NCBI GenBank assembly: GCA_964636385.1
Contig: CAZWSC010000049.1
Coordinates: 1 to 59,726, forward strand
Direction: 5' to 3'
DNA length: 59,726 nt
DNA from: CAZWSC01 sp964636385
Lineage (GTDB): Bacteria; Eisenbacteria; RBG-16-71-46; CAIMUX01
Part shown: positions 17,504 to 25,641 of the stretch, one piece after another
How the letters are laid out: the number at the start of each line of letters is the position of its first letter
How positions within the stretch are numbered: position 1 is the stretch's first letter
Notes under the pieces: generated by a model
The model's input: the letters and a program-made list of their open reading frames with translations, nothing else
Told to the model about the DNA's origin: nothing
Database searches by the model: none
Made by a program: the position numbers and the translations under genes

Positions 17504-20173
17504 ATGTTCCGGATCCCAGTCGACCGCCGGTGGGACCTGCTCGCAGTGGTCTGCATGCTGTGCGCGGTTCTCACTCTCACATGCAGTGACGACGAGACCC
17601 CGACACAGCCCGCTCCCCCTGTCGGCGCCTGCTGCCATGCCGACGGCAGCTGCGAGCTTCTGACCGAGGCTGCCTGCGCGGATCCCGAGGGAGGCGAGGG
17701 GGAGTGGCTGGGCATGGGCACAGTCTGCGATCCGAACCCATGCGATCAGCCTGTCCGTGTCTGTTGCATATCGGGCAATTGCGTCATGATGACTGAGGAA
17801 GCCTGCCTGGCAGTACCGGGTGAGTGGTACTTCGAGTTCACGAGCTGCAGCCCGAATCCCTGCCCGCAGCGCGGGGCCTGCTGCTTCGAGGACGGCACAT
17901 GCGAGCTTCTGTTCGAAGCAGTCTGCGTTTCCCGCCCCGGCGAGTGGGAGGGCGAGGATACAGTCTGCAATCCGAATCCGTGTCCGCAGCCTGAACGCGT
18001 CTGCTGCCTGCCCGACGATAGCTGTGATCTCATGACCGGGGAGGACTGCCTGGCTGCCGACGGGACATGGCATTCCGAGCTGACAAGCTGCGACCCGAAT
18101 CCGTGCGAAGAGCTCGGCGCCTGCTGCTTCCCGGACGGTTCGTGTGAGTATCTCTTCGAGGAGCACTGCCCGACAGGCGAGTGGCTCGGCATGGACACTG
18201 TCTGCGATCCGAATCCGTGTCCACAGCCCGAAGGCGCCTGCTGCTTCCCGGATGGCAGTTGCGAGCTTCTGACCGAGGCTGATTGCGATGCGGATGAGGG
18301 CGACTGGCTCGGCATTGACGCGGCGTGTGATCCGAACCCATGTCCGCAGCCTGAGGGTGCCTGCTGCTTCCCGGATGGCAGTTGCGAGCTTCTGACCGAG
18401 GCTGACTGCAATGCGGATGACGGCGACTGGCTCGGCATGGACGCAGTATGCGATCCTAATCCCTGTCCCCCGCCGCCTGACGGGGCCTGCTGCTTCCCCG
18501 ACGGCTCCTGCCAGGTGATGACCGAGGCGGGGTGCGGGGAGGAGGATGACGGTGAGTGGGAGGGCGAGGATACAGCCTGCGATCCGAACCCGTGCCCACA
18601 GCCTGTGCGTGCGTGCTGCCTGGCAGGCAACCACTGCGTTCTGATGACGGAAGCGGACTGTTCGGTCAGCAACGGAACCTGGCATCCCGAGCTGATCGGT
18701 TGCGACCCCGATCCGTGCGGCCAGCCAGCGGGCGCCTGCTGCTTCGAGGACGGCACCTGCGAGATTCTGATCGAGGTGGTGTGCGATGCCCGCCTGGGTG
18801 AATGGGAGGGCGAGGACACCGTCTGCGATCCGAATCCGTGCGCGCAGCCTGAACGCGTCTGCTGCCTGGCAGGTGGTCACTGTGTTCTGATGCGTGAAGA
18901 GGATTGCACCACCAGCAACGGGTCCTGGCACTTCGAGCTGACCAGCTGCGTGCCGAACCGGTGTCCAGACTTCGGCGCCTGCTGTCTCCCGGACGGCTCG
19001 TGCGAGCACACGCTCGAGGAAGACTGTACCGCCGGCGAGTGGCTCGGGGCGGATACCGTCTGCGATCCGAACCCGTGTCCGCAGCCTGCCGGCGCGTGCT
19101 GTTTCCCCGACGGCACCTGCGAGCCTCTGACAGAGGCTGGCTGCGACGCGCAGGACGGCGACTGGCTCGGCATGGACGCAGTCTGCGATCCGAATCCGTG
19201 TCCGCAGCCTGAAGGCGCCTGCTGCTTCGATGACGACAGTTGCGAACTCCTGACCGAGGCTGATTGCGTTGCCCAGGGCGGCGCGTGGGAGGGCATGGAC
19301 ACGGTCTGCGATCCGAACCCTTGTCCCCAGCCTCCCTGGGAACCGGCGCACCCGATCGGTGAGATGCTCACGATCCCGTCAGGAGAAGTGCGGCTCGGGC
19401 AGGAGGGGATAGTCGAAGCGCCGGTCCACGATGTCGATGTCGAAGAGTTCCAGATCGGCCGGTACCTGGTCACCAACGGTGAGTACGGGGAGTTCATCGA
19501 AGCGGGGGGATACACAACCGAGGAGTACTGGAACCCGGTGGGCTGGACATGGCGTCAGGACGGGGGGATTACGGTGCCTCTGTTCTGGAACGACGACGTG
19601 TATCACGGTGGCGGCATACCCGGAAATGAACACTTCCCCGTGAACGGCGTTTCCTGGTGGGAAGCGGACGCGTATTGCCGCTGGGCAGAGAAGCGTCTTC
19701 CGACTGAGGCGGAGTGGGAGAAGGCGGCGAAGGGGGGCTGCGAGACCTGGGGCGACCCTGACGATTGCGATGACGCGGACACGCCGACCTATCCCTGGGG
19801 TGAGGGGGTGAGCGGGCAGCGGGCGAATTACTACGGAAGCGGCGACCCCTACGACAACAACACGACCCCGGTAGGCTACTACGATGGCAGCGACCACGAC
19901 GGCTTCCAGACAATGGACAGCCCGGGCCCGTACGGGCTCTACGATGCTGCGGGGAACGTCTGGGAGTGGACCAGCACCCGGTTCGAGGACTATCCGTATC
20001 TGCCTGACGACGGGCGGGAGGATCCACCGGCATTCAGCGGGGAGTTCCCGGGCCGCGTTGTCCGCGGAGGTGCCTGGAACTACGATACAGACCATCTGCG
20101 CTGTGCCTACCGGATGGGCGCCAACCCGGCACATCGGGACAGCGACCGCGGATTCCGTGTGGCGGACGACTGA
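17504..20173 (+). CDS. Secreted protein: 14 six-Cys repeats plus FGE-sulfatase-like domain
   Basis: An 889-residue exported protein. The signal segment LLAVVCMLCAVLTLTC may be a lipoprotein signal (Cys27), though Thr at -1 is unusual. Residues 41 to about 610 are 14 tandem repeats of about 39-43 residues, each of the form G-A-C-C-F-x-D-G-x-C ... C ... W ... C-D-P-N-P-C-P-Q-P with six cysteines. The C-terminal domain (MLTIPSGEVRLGQ, EFQIGRYLVTNGEYGEF, PVNGVSWWEADAYCRW, RLPTEAEWEKAA, GLYDAAGNVWEW, VVRGGAWNYD, RGFRVA) is a formylglycine-generating-enzyme/SUMF1 fold. The catalytic Cys pair of true FGE near RGGSY-x-C is not present, so binding or another reaction is more likely. A surface role is inference. 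Confidence 0.85.
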   Translation: MFRIPVDRRWDLLAVVCMLCAVLTLTCSDDETPTQPAPPVGACCHADGSCELLTEAACADPEGGEGEWLGMGTVCDPNPCDQPVRVCCISGNCVMMTEEACLAVPGEWYFEFTSCSPNPCPQRGACCFEDGTCELLFEAVCVSRPGEWEGEDTVCNPNPCPQPERVCCLPDDSCDLMTGEDCLAADGTWHSELTSCDPNPCEELGACCFPDGSCEYLFEEHCPTGEWLGMDTVCDPNPCPQPEGACCFPDGSCELLTEADCDADEGDWLGIDAACDPNPCPQPEGACCFPDGSCELLTEADCNADDGDWLGMDAVCDPNPCPPPPDGACCFPDGSCQVMTEAGCGEEDDGEWEGEDTACDPNPCPQPVRACCLAGNHCVLMTEADCSVSNGTWHPELIGCDPDPCGQPAGACCFEDGTCEILIEVVCDARLGEWEGEDTVCDPNPCAQPERVCCLAGGHCVLMREEDCTTSNGSWHFELTSCVPNRCPDFGACCLPDGSCEHTLEEDCTAGEWLGADTVCDPNPCPQPAGACCFPDGTCEPLTEAGCDAQDGDWLGMDAVCDPNPCPQPEGACCFDDDSCELLTEADCVAQGGAWEGMDTVCDPNPCPQPPWEPAHPIGEMLTIPSGEVRLGQEGIVEAPVHDVDVEEFQIGRYLVTNGEYGEFIEAGGYTTEEYWNPVGWTWRQDGGITVPLFWNDDVYHGGGIPGNEHFPVNGVSWWEADAYCRWAEKRLPTEAEWEKAAKGGCETWGDPDDCDDADTPTYPWGEGVSGQRANYYGSGDPYDNNTTPVGYYDGSDHDGFQTMDSPGPYGLYDAAGNVWEWTSTRFEDYPYLPDDGREDPPAFSGEFPGRVVRGGAWNYDTDHLRCAYRMGANPAHRDSDRGFRVADD
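17624..19335 (+). repeat. Tandem coding repeats (14 units, six-Cys)
   Basis: Fourteen units of about 117-129 bp. Two classes alternate: GACCF units, and RVCCL/RACCL units with GTWH or GSWH. A higher-order order is visible: units 3-6 (F-EDGT, V-CC-L, short LGACCF, full) are echoed by units 10-13, implying duplication of a multi-unit block. The shared coding pattern keeps two antisense frames open across the array. Confidence 0.8.
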
Positions 20174-20207
20174 TCGGGTTCAGTCCCCGCGAAGAGGTGA
20201 GCCCGGC

Positions 20208-21467
20208 CTAGAACCGCTCCATGACCCAGGGCGATGGCGCTGCGAACAGCCGGTCGAGTGACCCGGCTGCCGATGCGGGCGAGATCTCGGCGAGGCCGAA
20301 ACCGACGGCCTCGCCGAATCCGAGGGCGCCCGCCCACAGCCGCGACAGAGCCGGCAGGCCCGCGGTCAGGGTGGCCCGGCGCGGTCTCCCCCCCGCCGCA
20401 TTCTCTCCGCGGATGACGGAGCGGAAGCGGATTCTCCTTCCGGAGAGCGGATCCACGGTCCGGACATCCAGGGAAATCGCTTCGCCGCCGGCGTACGGCC
20501 GGACCCTGAATGCCTCCTCAGGGTCCTCAAGGCGGAGCATCGCCCCGAGCCCCACAACAGGCCCATGGTCCAGGGCACGGTGTATGTTTGGGGTTCCAGG
20601 CCGGATCTGCTCGCGCAGGATCGCGTCCAGGTTCCCCTCCCTGGGCCAGAGCAGATGGATCTCGCGCACCTGGTCGCGCTGGGAGGAGAGGAACCCCAGC
20701 AGGGCACGCATGGCCCCGGGTGTGGTCCACTCCATCTCCTGCACTTCGAGATCATGGTGGAAGTCGTGCGGGTACTCCGTGACGCGCTTCATGCTGAGGA
20801 GGATGTACCCCTCCGGCCTGGCTGGAGGCCCGGCCAGGAAGACTTGGGAGGCCGATCTCAGAAGCCAGTCCCACCTGGAGGCGGGGCGTGACAGGCCCAG
20901 GGCGCCCCTCGCGCCGACAGCCTCCCTGTGAACCCGGTCCAGCACCGTCCAGTCCGGCTCGCCGGCAGGCGTCACATCACAACGTTCCGGATAGAGGGGG
21001 AGAGAGTCCGGTGCGATGCGGTACTGCTTCATCTCGCAGATGGCTCCCCAGCCCATGTCCGCATAGAAGCTGCGTCTGAACGGATACAGAAAGGAGAGCG
21101 GGCAGCCCGCCCGTCCGGCGCGCCGGACGAAGTCCTTCATGATCTGAAGCGCTACCCGCTGCTTCTTCCTGTGCAGGGCAGTGGCCACAAGCCCCAGGCC
21201 TGCCGCCGGGATGCCCCTGCCCAGGATCGTTGCCACGAAGGTGTAGAACGCGTACGTGCCTGCGACGCGGTCATCGGAGTCCATGCCGGCGATCAGCTGC
21301 GGATAGCCGGTCTTCAGAACGCTTTCGAAACGTTGCGCTACGGAATCACGATCGGTGAAGAAGAGCGGATAGGAGCCCCTCAGAACCTCCACATACCCTG
21401 GGAGATCCCCCGCAGTAATCCGCCCGAAACGGACCTTCCGGGGGGTGCTGTCAGCTGTGCGCCGCAT
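20208..21467 (-). CDS. Eis-like GNAT N-acetyltransferase
   Basis: A 419-residue protein of the Eis/enhanced-intracellular-survival type: a GNAT domain, a second GNAT-like domain and a sterol-carrier-like C-terminal domain. The acetyl-CoA loop region reads GLGLVATALHRKKQRVALQI, and PFRRSFYADMGW matches the place of the Eis active-site tyrosine. The protein ends in MERF. In Mycobacterium tuberculosis Eis the C-terminal Phe carboxylate takes part in catalysis, so the terminal Phe here fits an active enzyme. The ATG at 21467 has GGGAGG upstream; the frame remains open further upstream without a better start. Aminoglycoside, peptide or polyamine substrates are all possible. It is convergent with the Cys-repeat gene. 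Confidence 0.82.
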   Translation of the reverse strand: MRRTADSTPRKVRFGRITAGDLPGYVEVLRGSYPLFFTDRDSVAQRFESVLKTGYPQLIAGMDSDDRVAGTYAFYTFVATILGRGIPAAGLGLVATALHRKKQRVALQIMKDFVRRAGRAGCPLSFLYPFRRSFYADMGWGAICEMKQYRIAPDSLPLYPERCDVTPAGEPDWTVLDRVHREAVGARGALGLSRPASRWDWLLRSASQVFLAGPPARPEGYILLSMKRVTEYPHDFHHDLEVQEMEWTTPGAMRALLGFLSSQRDQVREIHLLWPREGNLDAILREQIRPGTPNIHRALDHGPVVGLGAMLRLEDPEEAFRVRPYAGGEAISLDVRTVDPLSGRRIRFRSVIRGENAAGGRPRRATLTAGLPALSRLWAGALGFGEAVGFGLAEISPASAAGSLDRLFAAPSPWVMERF

Positions 21468-21804
21468 AAGGTTGCCTCCCTCGCCCGTCACGGGGATCCG
21501 CAAGGGCGCTGCCGCGTGCCTGCCTGTTGACCCGGATGATCCTGCCCGTGCAACTACCTGGCCGCAAGGGGTGATCCTTCTCATGGATCCCACATGGGGG
21601 TGCCGATGGTGTATGCTGGGTCGACTTGCCCGGGGCGGGCAGGCATGCGCGACGGATGGAGCAGGTGCCGGGGAACCCTCCATCAGCGGGCGGGTTAACG
21701 TCCCCGTCTGCAACGGAGCGGTTTCTCGTCAGCGCACTGAAGGGAATCCGGCGCCGGGCCGATTCCTTTGTTATGGGTAATGTCGGAGGAGAGAGGATAC
21801 TGGT
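21468..21804. other. Divergent intergenic region, nothing recognised
   Basis: 337 bases between the Eis-like gene (minus) and the thioredoxin gene (plus). It must hold both promoters, but I see no convincing -35/-10 pair, RNA gene or repeat. Confidence 0.4.
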
Positions 21805-22767
21805 ATGGGGCTTCACCCGTGTTCTTCGGGGCGGCGCGGATGCCCGCAGGACGTCGCAACTGTCTCATCGAGCCGATCCGCACACACAGGCTCGTTCACA
21901 CTTCCCAATCCGGGCTGCTCATGTCGCGGGATCCTGTTCCCTGCTGTGGTTCTGACCTGGGTTCTCCTTCTGTGTGCGGGTGCTTCCCCAGTCCTGGCCG
22001 ACTCACAGGTCACGTATGCATCCATCCGGATAGGTGGTGCGCAGGCTGAGCCGGCCTGGGAGCCGGCTGTGGGCCTCCTCCTGACAGTGGCCGACACCCT
22101 GGATCCTGCGGGGCTGATCTTTGACAGCCCGGACTTCCAGCACCAGCTTGTTGTGCCGGGTAACGGTGATGAAGCCTTCCTCCTGAATCTCCCAACGCAC
22201 GCGGTTCTGTCTCTTCCCAGGGACTCCATCCTCTGGAACGACGAGAAGCTGCCGGTTCCTGATCTCGCCGGGGCGCTGGACATGGGTGGCTTCCTGGTGG
22301 AGGAGGGTGTGGTCGCCTTCCACGTTGACGGCATCGAACTGGCCGTCAGGCCGGAGCCCCCGCTCGTGGGCGAGGTGAGCCTTCAGAGGCTGCATGCCTC
22401 CAAGCCGGACTACGTCTACACCGCCGGCCGTTACGAGCCCGATCCGAAGGTTGTCGCTGCTGTCCGCGATGTAAGGATCCCGACGGAGGTGGCGGTCTTC
22501 TTCGGGACATGGTGCGTGACATGCAAGCAGTACCTCCCGGAGTTCATGAAGATAATGGAGGAGGCGGCCAACCCGGACATCCATGTCAGGTACTTCGGGG
22601 TCAGCGAAGACCAGCTTGACCCCAAGGATGCCCTCAAGAGCTACCGCAATTCGGCCACCCCGGCATTCATTGTGCTGCAGGGCGGCAGGGAGATCGGCCG
22701 GATCGAGCACGATCCCCTGGATTCCATCGGCCTCGATCTGGCGCACATACTGGGAGTCCGCCCATGA
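21805..22767 (+). CDS. Exported thioredoxin-family protein
   Basis: A 320-residue protein. The first 42 residues are polar and basic, then a hydrophobic segment ILFPAVVLTWVLLLCAG with ASPVLA follows, giving an unusually long n-region before a signal peptide. The start at 21805 is supported by GGAGAGAGG at good spacing. A beta-rich middle part of about 140 residues has no known family. The C-terminal 100 residues are a thioredoxin domain: VAVFFGTWCVTCKQYLPEF with active-site Cys237-x-x-Cys240, then TPAFIVLQGG with the cis-Pro. The next gene (MauE-like) overlaps by ATGA. Together they look like a periplasmic thiol-redox pair. Confidence 0.82.
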   Translation: MGLHPCSSGRRGCPQDVATVSSSRSAHTGSFTLPNPGCSCRGILFPAVVLTWVLLLCAGASPVLADSQVTYASIRIGGAQAEPAWEPAVGLLLTVADTLDPAGLIFDSPDFQHQLVVPGNGDEAFLLNLPTHAVLSLPRDSILWNDEKLPVPDLAGALDMGGFLVEEGVVAFHVDGIELAVRPEPPLVGEVSLQRLHASKPDYVYTAGRYEPDPKVVAAVRDVRIPTEVAVFFGTWCVTCKQYLPEFMKIMEEAANPDIHVRYFGVSEDQLDPKDALKSYRNSATPAFIVLQGGREIGRIEHDPLDSIGLDLAHILGVRP

Positions 22768-23672
22768 GGCACAGCGGGGTTCTCCTTCCCGCGAAGATCC
22801 TCGGTGTGCTTGGAGGACTCTTCCTCGGGGGAATGCTTCTTCTGGCAGGTTTCCTCAAGTCATCCGACCCCGGCCTCTTCATCATGCAGATCAGGGGGTA
22901 CGAGATCCTTCCGCAGTTCTCGGCACTGTGGGCTCACCTCGTGATATGGGCCGAGATGATCCTCGCAGTCTTCCTGATCCTGCGCCTGGCGCCCCGCCCC
23001 GCTCTCCTCGGGACGATTGCGCTGATGGTCTTCTTCATCGGGGTCACTGCGTGGTCATGGGCACAGGGCAACACCGATGCCTGCGGATGTTTCGGGCGTG
23101 TGGGCGGGCGGCATCCCAGGGATGTGATCATCGAGGATCTGGTCTACATCGCCATCGCGGCGTTCTCCTACTGGACTGCGCCCTGGGTCTCGAAGTCGCG
23201 CATCCGCTGGCGGGTCGGGCTGGTCGCGCTGCCCGTCCTGGCGGCCGGTCCATGGATCCTGCCGAGGATGCCGATCGACTCGATCATCACCCCGCTGAAG
23301 CCGGGCGTCAGCCTTCAGACCCTTGCCGCTGATGATCTGCGTGTGCCGATCGACAGAGGCACCGTCTTCCTCGTATTCCTGGCCGACGATTGCCCCAGGT
23401 GCGAGGCTGCCCTGCCAACGGTCTTCGACCTGGCCAGGACCCCCGGTGCTCCGCGGGTCAACGGCCTCTTCGCGGGCAGCCGCGTCGAGAGCCGGGCGTG
23501 GGTGCTGAAGCACGTTCCGCCGTTCGCCGTCGCCCACTCTCCCGAGAAGGCTATGAGGCAGTACTATCGGTCGCTGCCGGTCTTTGTGCTTGCCCGGGAC
23601 GGGGTGATCGAGGCTCTGTGGTATCGTGAAGCCCCTTCGGTCGAGGTTGTGATGGAGGCAGCGGCGAGGTAG
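22764..23672 (+). CDS. MauE/DoxX-like membrane protein with C-terminal CPRC domain
   Basis: A 302-residue protein with an N-terminal four-helix MauE-like region (LGGLFLGGMLLLAGFLKSSD, RGYEILPQFSALWAHLVIW, ILAVFLILRL, CGCFG). MauE proteins help form disulfides or deliver reductant to periplasmic partners. After a fourth helix (VGLVALPVLAAGPWIL) comes a periplasmic domain with VFLVFLADDCPRCEAALP, i.e. Cys210-x-x-Cys213, a thioredoxin-like site. So a quinone/thiol membrane part and a thioredoxin-like acceptor are fused. It overlaps the thioredoxin gene by ATGA, so electron transfer between the two proteins is likely but inferred. Confidence 0.82.
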   Translation: MRHSGVLLPAKILGVLGGLFLGGMLLLAGFLKSSDPGLFIMQIRGYEILPQFSALWAHLVIWAEMILAVFLILRLAPRPALLGTIALMVFFIGVTAWSWAQGNTDACGCFGRVGGRHPRDVIIEDLVYIAIAAFSYWTAPWVSKSRIRWRVGLVALPVLAAGPWILPRMPIDSIITPLKPGVSLQTLAADDLRVPIDRGTVFLVFLADDCPRCEAALPTVFDLARTPGAPRVNGLFAGSRVESRAWVLKHVPPFAVAHSPEKAMRQYYRSLPVFVLARDGVIEALWYREAPSVEVVMEAAAR

Positions 23673-23709
23673 CAGATCCGACGGACTTGCCCCCGGACCC
23701 CGACAGTGC

Positions 23710-23793
23710 GCCGGAGTGGCGGAATGGCAGACGCGGCGGACTTAAAATCCGCTGAGCCTCAGGCTCGTGAGGGTTCGATCCCCTCCTCCGGCA
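23710..23793 (+). tRNA. tRNA-Leu (anticodon TAA)
   Basis: An 84-base class II tRNA. The acceptor arms GCCGGAG / CTCCGGC pair fully; discriminator A at 23793. The anticodon arm is GCGGA-CTTAAAA-TCCGC with anticodon TAA. A long variable arm (GCCTCAGGCTCGTGAGG region) and GGTTCGATC T-loop are present. The 3' CCA is not encoded. Confidence 0.95.
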
Positions 23794-23966
23794 TACCTCC
23801 CCTGACCGCGCGGACGGAGTAGTCCTCCCCGTCCGGTGATGGCATATGGACGCCACCCTTCAGTGACTTTCCGAGACAGCCGATAACCATCCTGAATGGC
23901 TGCAGACTTCCACCATAAGCGCAGCCGGGGCATCCCCCTTCCCGTAACACGCGGAGGATAGGCCAG

Positions 23967-25640
23967 ATGACCGATCTGCTCCAGACAGGTGTCGACCTCT
24001 TTGACAAGAGCCTCGGAGGGCTTCTTCCGGGCCGTCCGTATTTCGCGTTTGGCGGTGACGGAACCGGAAAGACCCTGCTCGGTCTCCAGTTTCTCTGTGC
24101 CGGGATAGAACGCGGCGAGCCGGGCCTCCTGCTCACGCTTGAGAGGCCGGATGATCTGCTGCCGCAGGGCGAGCGGATGGGATTCCATCTAGAGGCGGCC
24201 GTGGATGACGGCCGTTTAGTCCTGCTCGAGTACGACCGCAACGCCACGGATAACATACTGCGCTTTGGGTGGAAGCCGTTCCTGGACCAGATCCGCCTGG
24301 TGGGCGAAGGCAGCGGCATTCGGCGGGCCGTCTTCGACCCGGTGCATCCCCTGGTGGCCGGGAACATAGAAGAGGGGCGTCTTCGCTACGACATGCGCTA
24401 CTTCGTGGAGAACCTCGAGGAGTGGGGGTGGACCACCCTGTTTCTGAATGAGCGGGGCGCGACCCAGGGGCATCCATCCTTCTACAGGGTCTTCGCGGAT
24501 CTCTGCTCTGGTGTCTTCGAACTCCAGGATGAGGCCGAGGAGTTGACAGTCGACAAGTTCCTTTTCGTGCACAAGCTTCGTCATGCAACAGGGCCACGTC
24601 GCAAGATCCCGTTCCAGATCGTGAACGGGAAGGGATTGGTCGAGGCGGAGACGCCCAGTGCCGGGCATGTCGCCCCGGCTCCCTCCGGACCGATGGTGGC
24701 AGCTCCGGATCCGTGTGCGAAGCAGGATCCACAAGGGCGCCCGACGATTCTCATTGCCGACGATGACCCCTTCATCAGGCGCATCCTCTCACGGAAACTG
24801 GAGGTGGAGTTCCGTGTCATCTTTGCCGAGGACGGCGTCGACGCGCTGACCATGACTCTTACCGAACACCCGGCGGTCCTCGTTCTGGACGTCGTACTGC
24901 CCAAGATCGACGGATTCGAGGTCTGTCGCAGCCTGAGGGACGGCGGGCACCAGCTGCCGATCCTGTTCGTCTCGGGCGGCGCTGTGGATGACAACGACCG
25001 CATGCGCGGGCTCCTCCTCGGGGCGAACGACTACATTGCCAAACCGTTCATGGTGCAGGAGGTCGTGGAGAAGATCAGAAACGCCAGCCGCTATCGTGTG
25101 GACGGTGCGGGTCATTGCCCCCCGGAGCGGGATGTGGAGACGCTCATACGTTCGGCAAGGGCACGCCGCCTGCGCCCCGAGGCCTTCCGCGAGCGCCTCT
25201 CCGAAGCCTGGACCCAGGCGGACAGGTATGGCACCGGCCTCGGGCTAATACGGGTGAGGTGGGACGCAGATGCGAATGGTGAGAATCCTGCGGAGCCCCT
25301 GGGCGATCTCCTGGAGCGGATGCTCCCCTCCGCTGACAGCATGGCACGGTGGGCAGGGAACGAGTGGGTTCTCCTGCGCAACATCTGCGATCCCGGGGAG
25401 GTCGCCTCGTTCACCGACCGGATCTGCAAAGAGGCCGCTCTCAGCGGGGGGGTGCACAGTGCCGTCCGGGATGCCGGGGTGAGGATTTCGTTCGGGCACT
25501 ACCAGCCGTCCGGTAACACTCATCCTGACCTGGATTCGGTCATTGCGGGGGCCACCTGGGGGGAACGGTCTCTGGCGTGCTTTGCCGAAACCGACGAGTC
25601 GGGGGAAGCGGAGTTCCGTACCGGAACCGACTGGGCGTAG
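23967..25640 (+). CDS. KaiC-like ATPase - receiver - degenerate GGDEF fusion protein
   Basis: A 557-residue signalling protein with three parts. Residues about 1-230 form a KaiC/RecA-like ATPase with Walker A GGDGTGKT (29-36) and RRAVFDPVHPL as the Walker B strand. Residues about 259-375 are a response-regulator receiver: acidic pocket ADDDP, phosphoacceptor D308 in VLVLDVVLP, and K359 in AKPF. The last 170 residues look like a diguanylate-cyclase fold (RPEAFRERLSEAWTQADRYG), but the active loop is WAGNEW (462-467) instead of GGDEF, so it cannot make c-di-GMP. It is one base upstream of the TPR/barrel gene and leads the exopolysaccharide-type operon. Its role as the operon's input is inferred. 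Confidence 0.85.
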   Translation: MTDLLQTGVDLFDKSLGGLLPGRPYFAFGGDGTGKTLLGLQFLCAGIERGEPGLLLTLERPDDLLPQGERMGFHLEAAVDDGRLVLLEYDRNATDNILRFGWKPFLDQIRLVGEGSGIRRAVFDPVHPLVAGNIEEGRLRYDMRYFVENLEEWGWTTLFLNERGATQGHPSFYRVFADLCSGVFELQDEAEELTVDKFLFVHKLRHATGPRRKIPFQIVNGKGLVEAETPSAGHVAPAPSGPMVAAPDPCAKQDPQGRPTILIADDDPFIRRILSRKLEVEFRVIFAEDGVDALTMTLTEHPAVLVLDVVLPKIDGFEVCRSLRDGGHQLPILFVSGGAVDDNDRMRGLLLGANDYIAKPFMVQEVVEKIRNASRYRVDGAGHCPPERDVETLIRSARARRLRPEAFRERLSEAWTQADRYGTGLGLIRVRWDADANGENPAEPLGDLLERMLPSADSMARWAGNEWVLLRNICDPGEVASFTDRICKEAALSGGVHSAVRDAGVRISFGHYQPSGNTHPDLDSVIAGATWGERSLACFAETDESGEAEFRTGTDWA

Positions 25641-25641
25641 G

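Noticed and set aside
17624..19335. CRISPR-like periodic repeats
   Set aside because: The period is about 120 bp, the sequence is coding throughout with conserved cysteines, and there are no unique spacers or cas genes.
17243..19351. A 702-residue minus-strand open frame rich in RIRIADCVHAEP-type repeats
   Set aside because: It is the antisense image of the six-Cys repeat array. The sense frame has signal peptide, known domain and ribosome binding site; the antisense repeats follow from the codon pattern.
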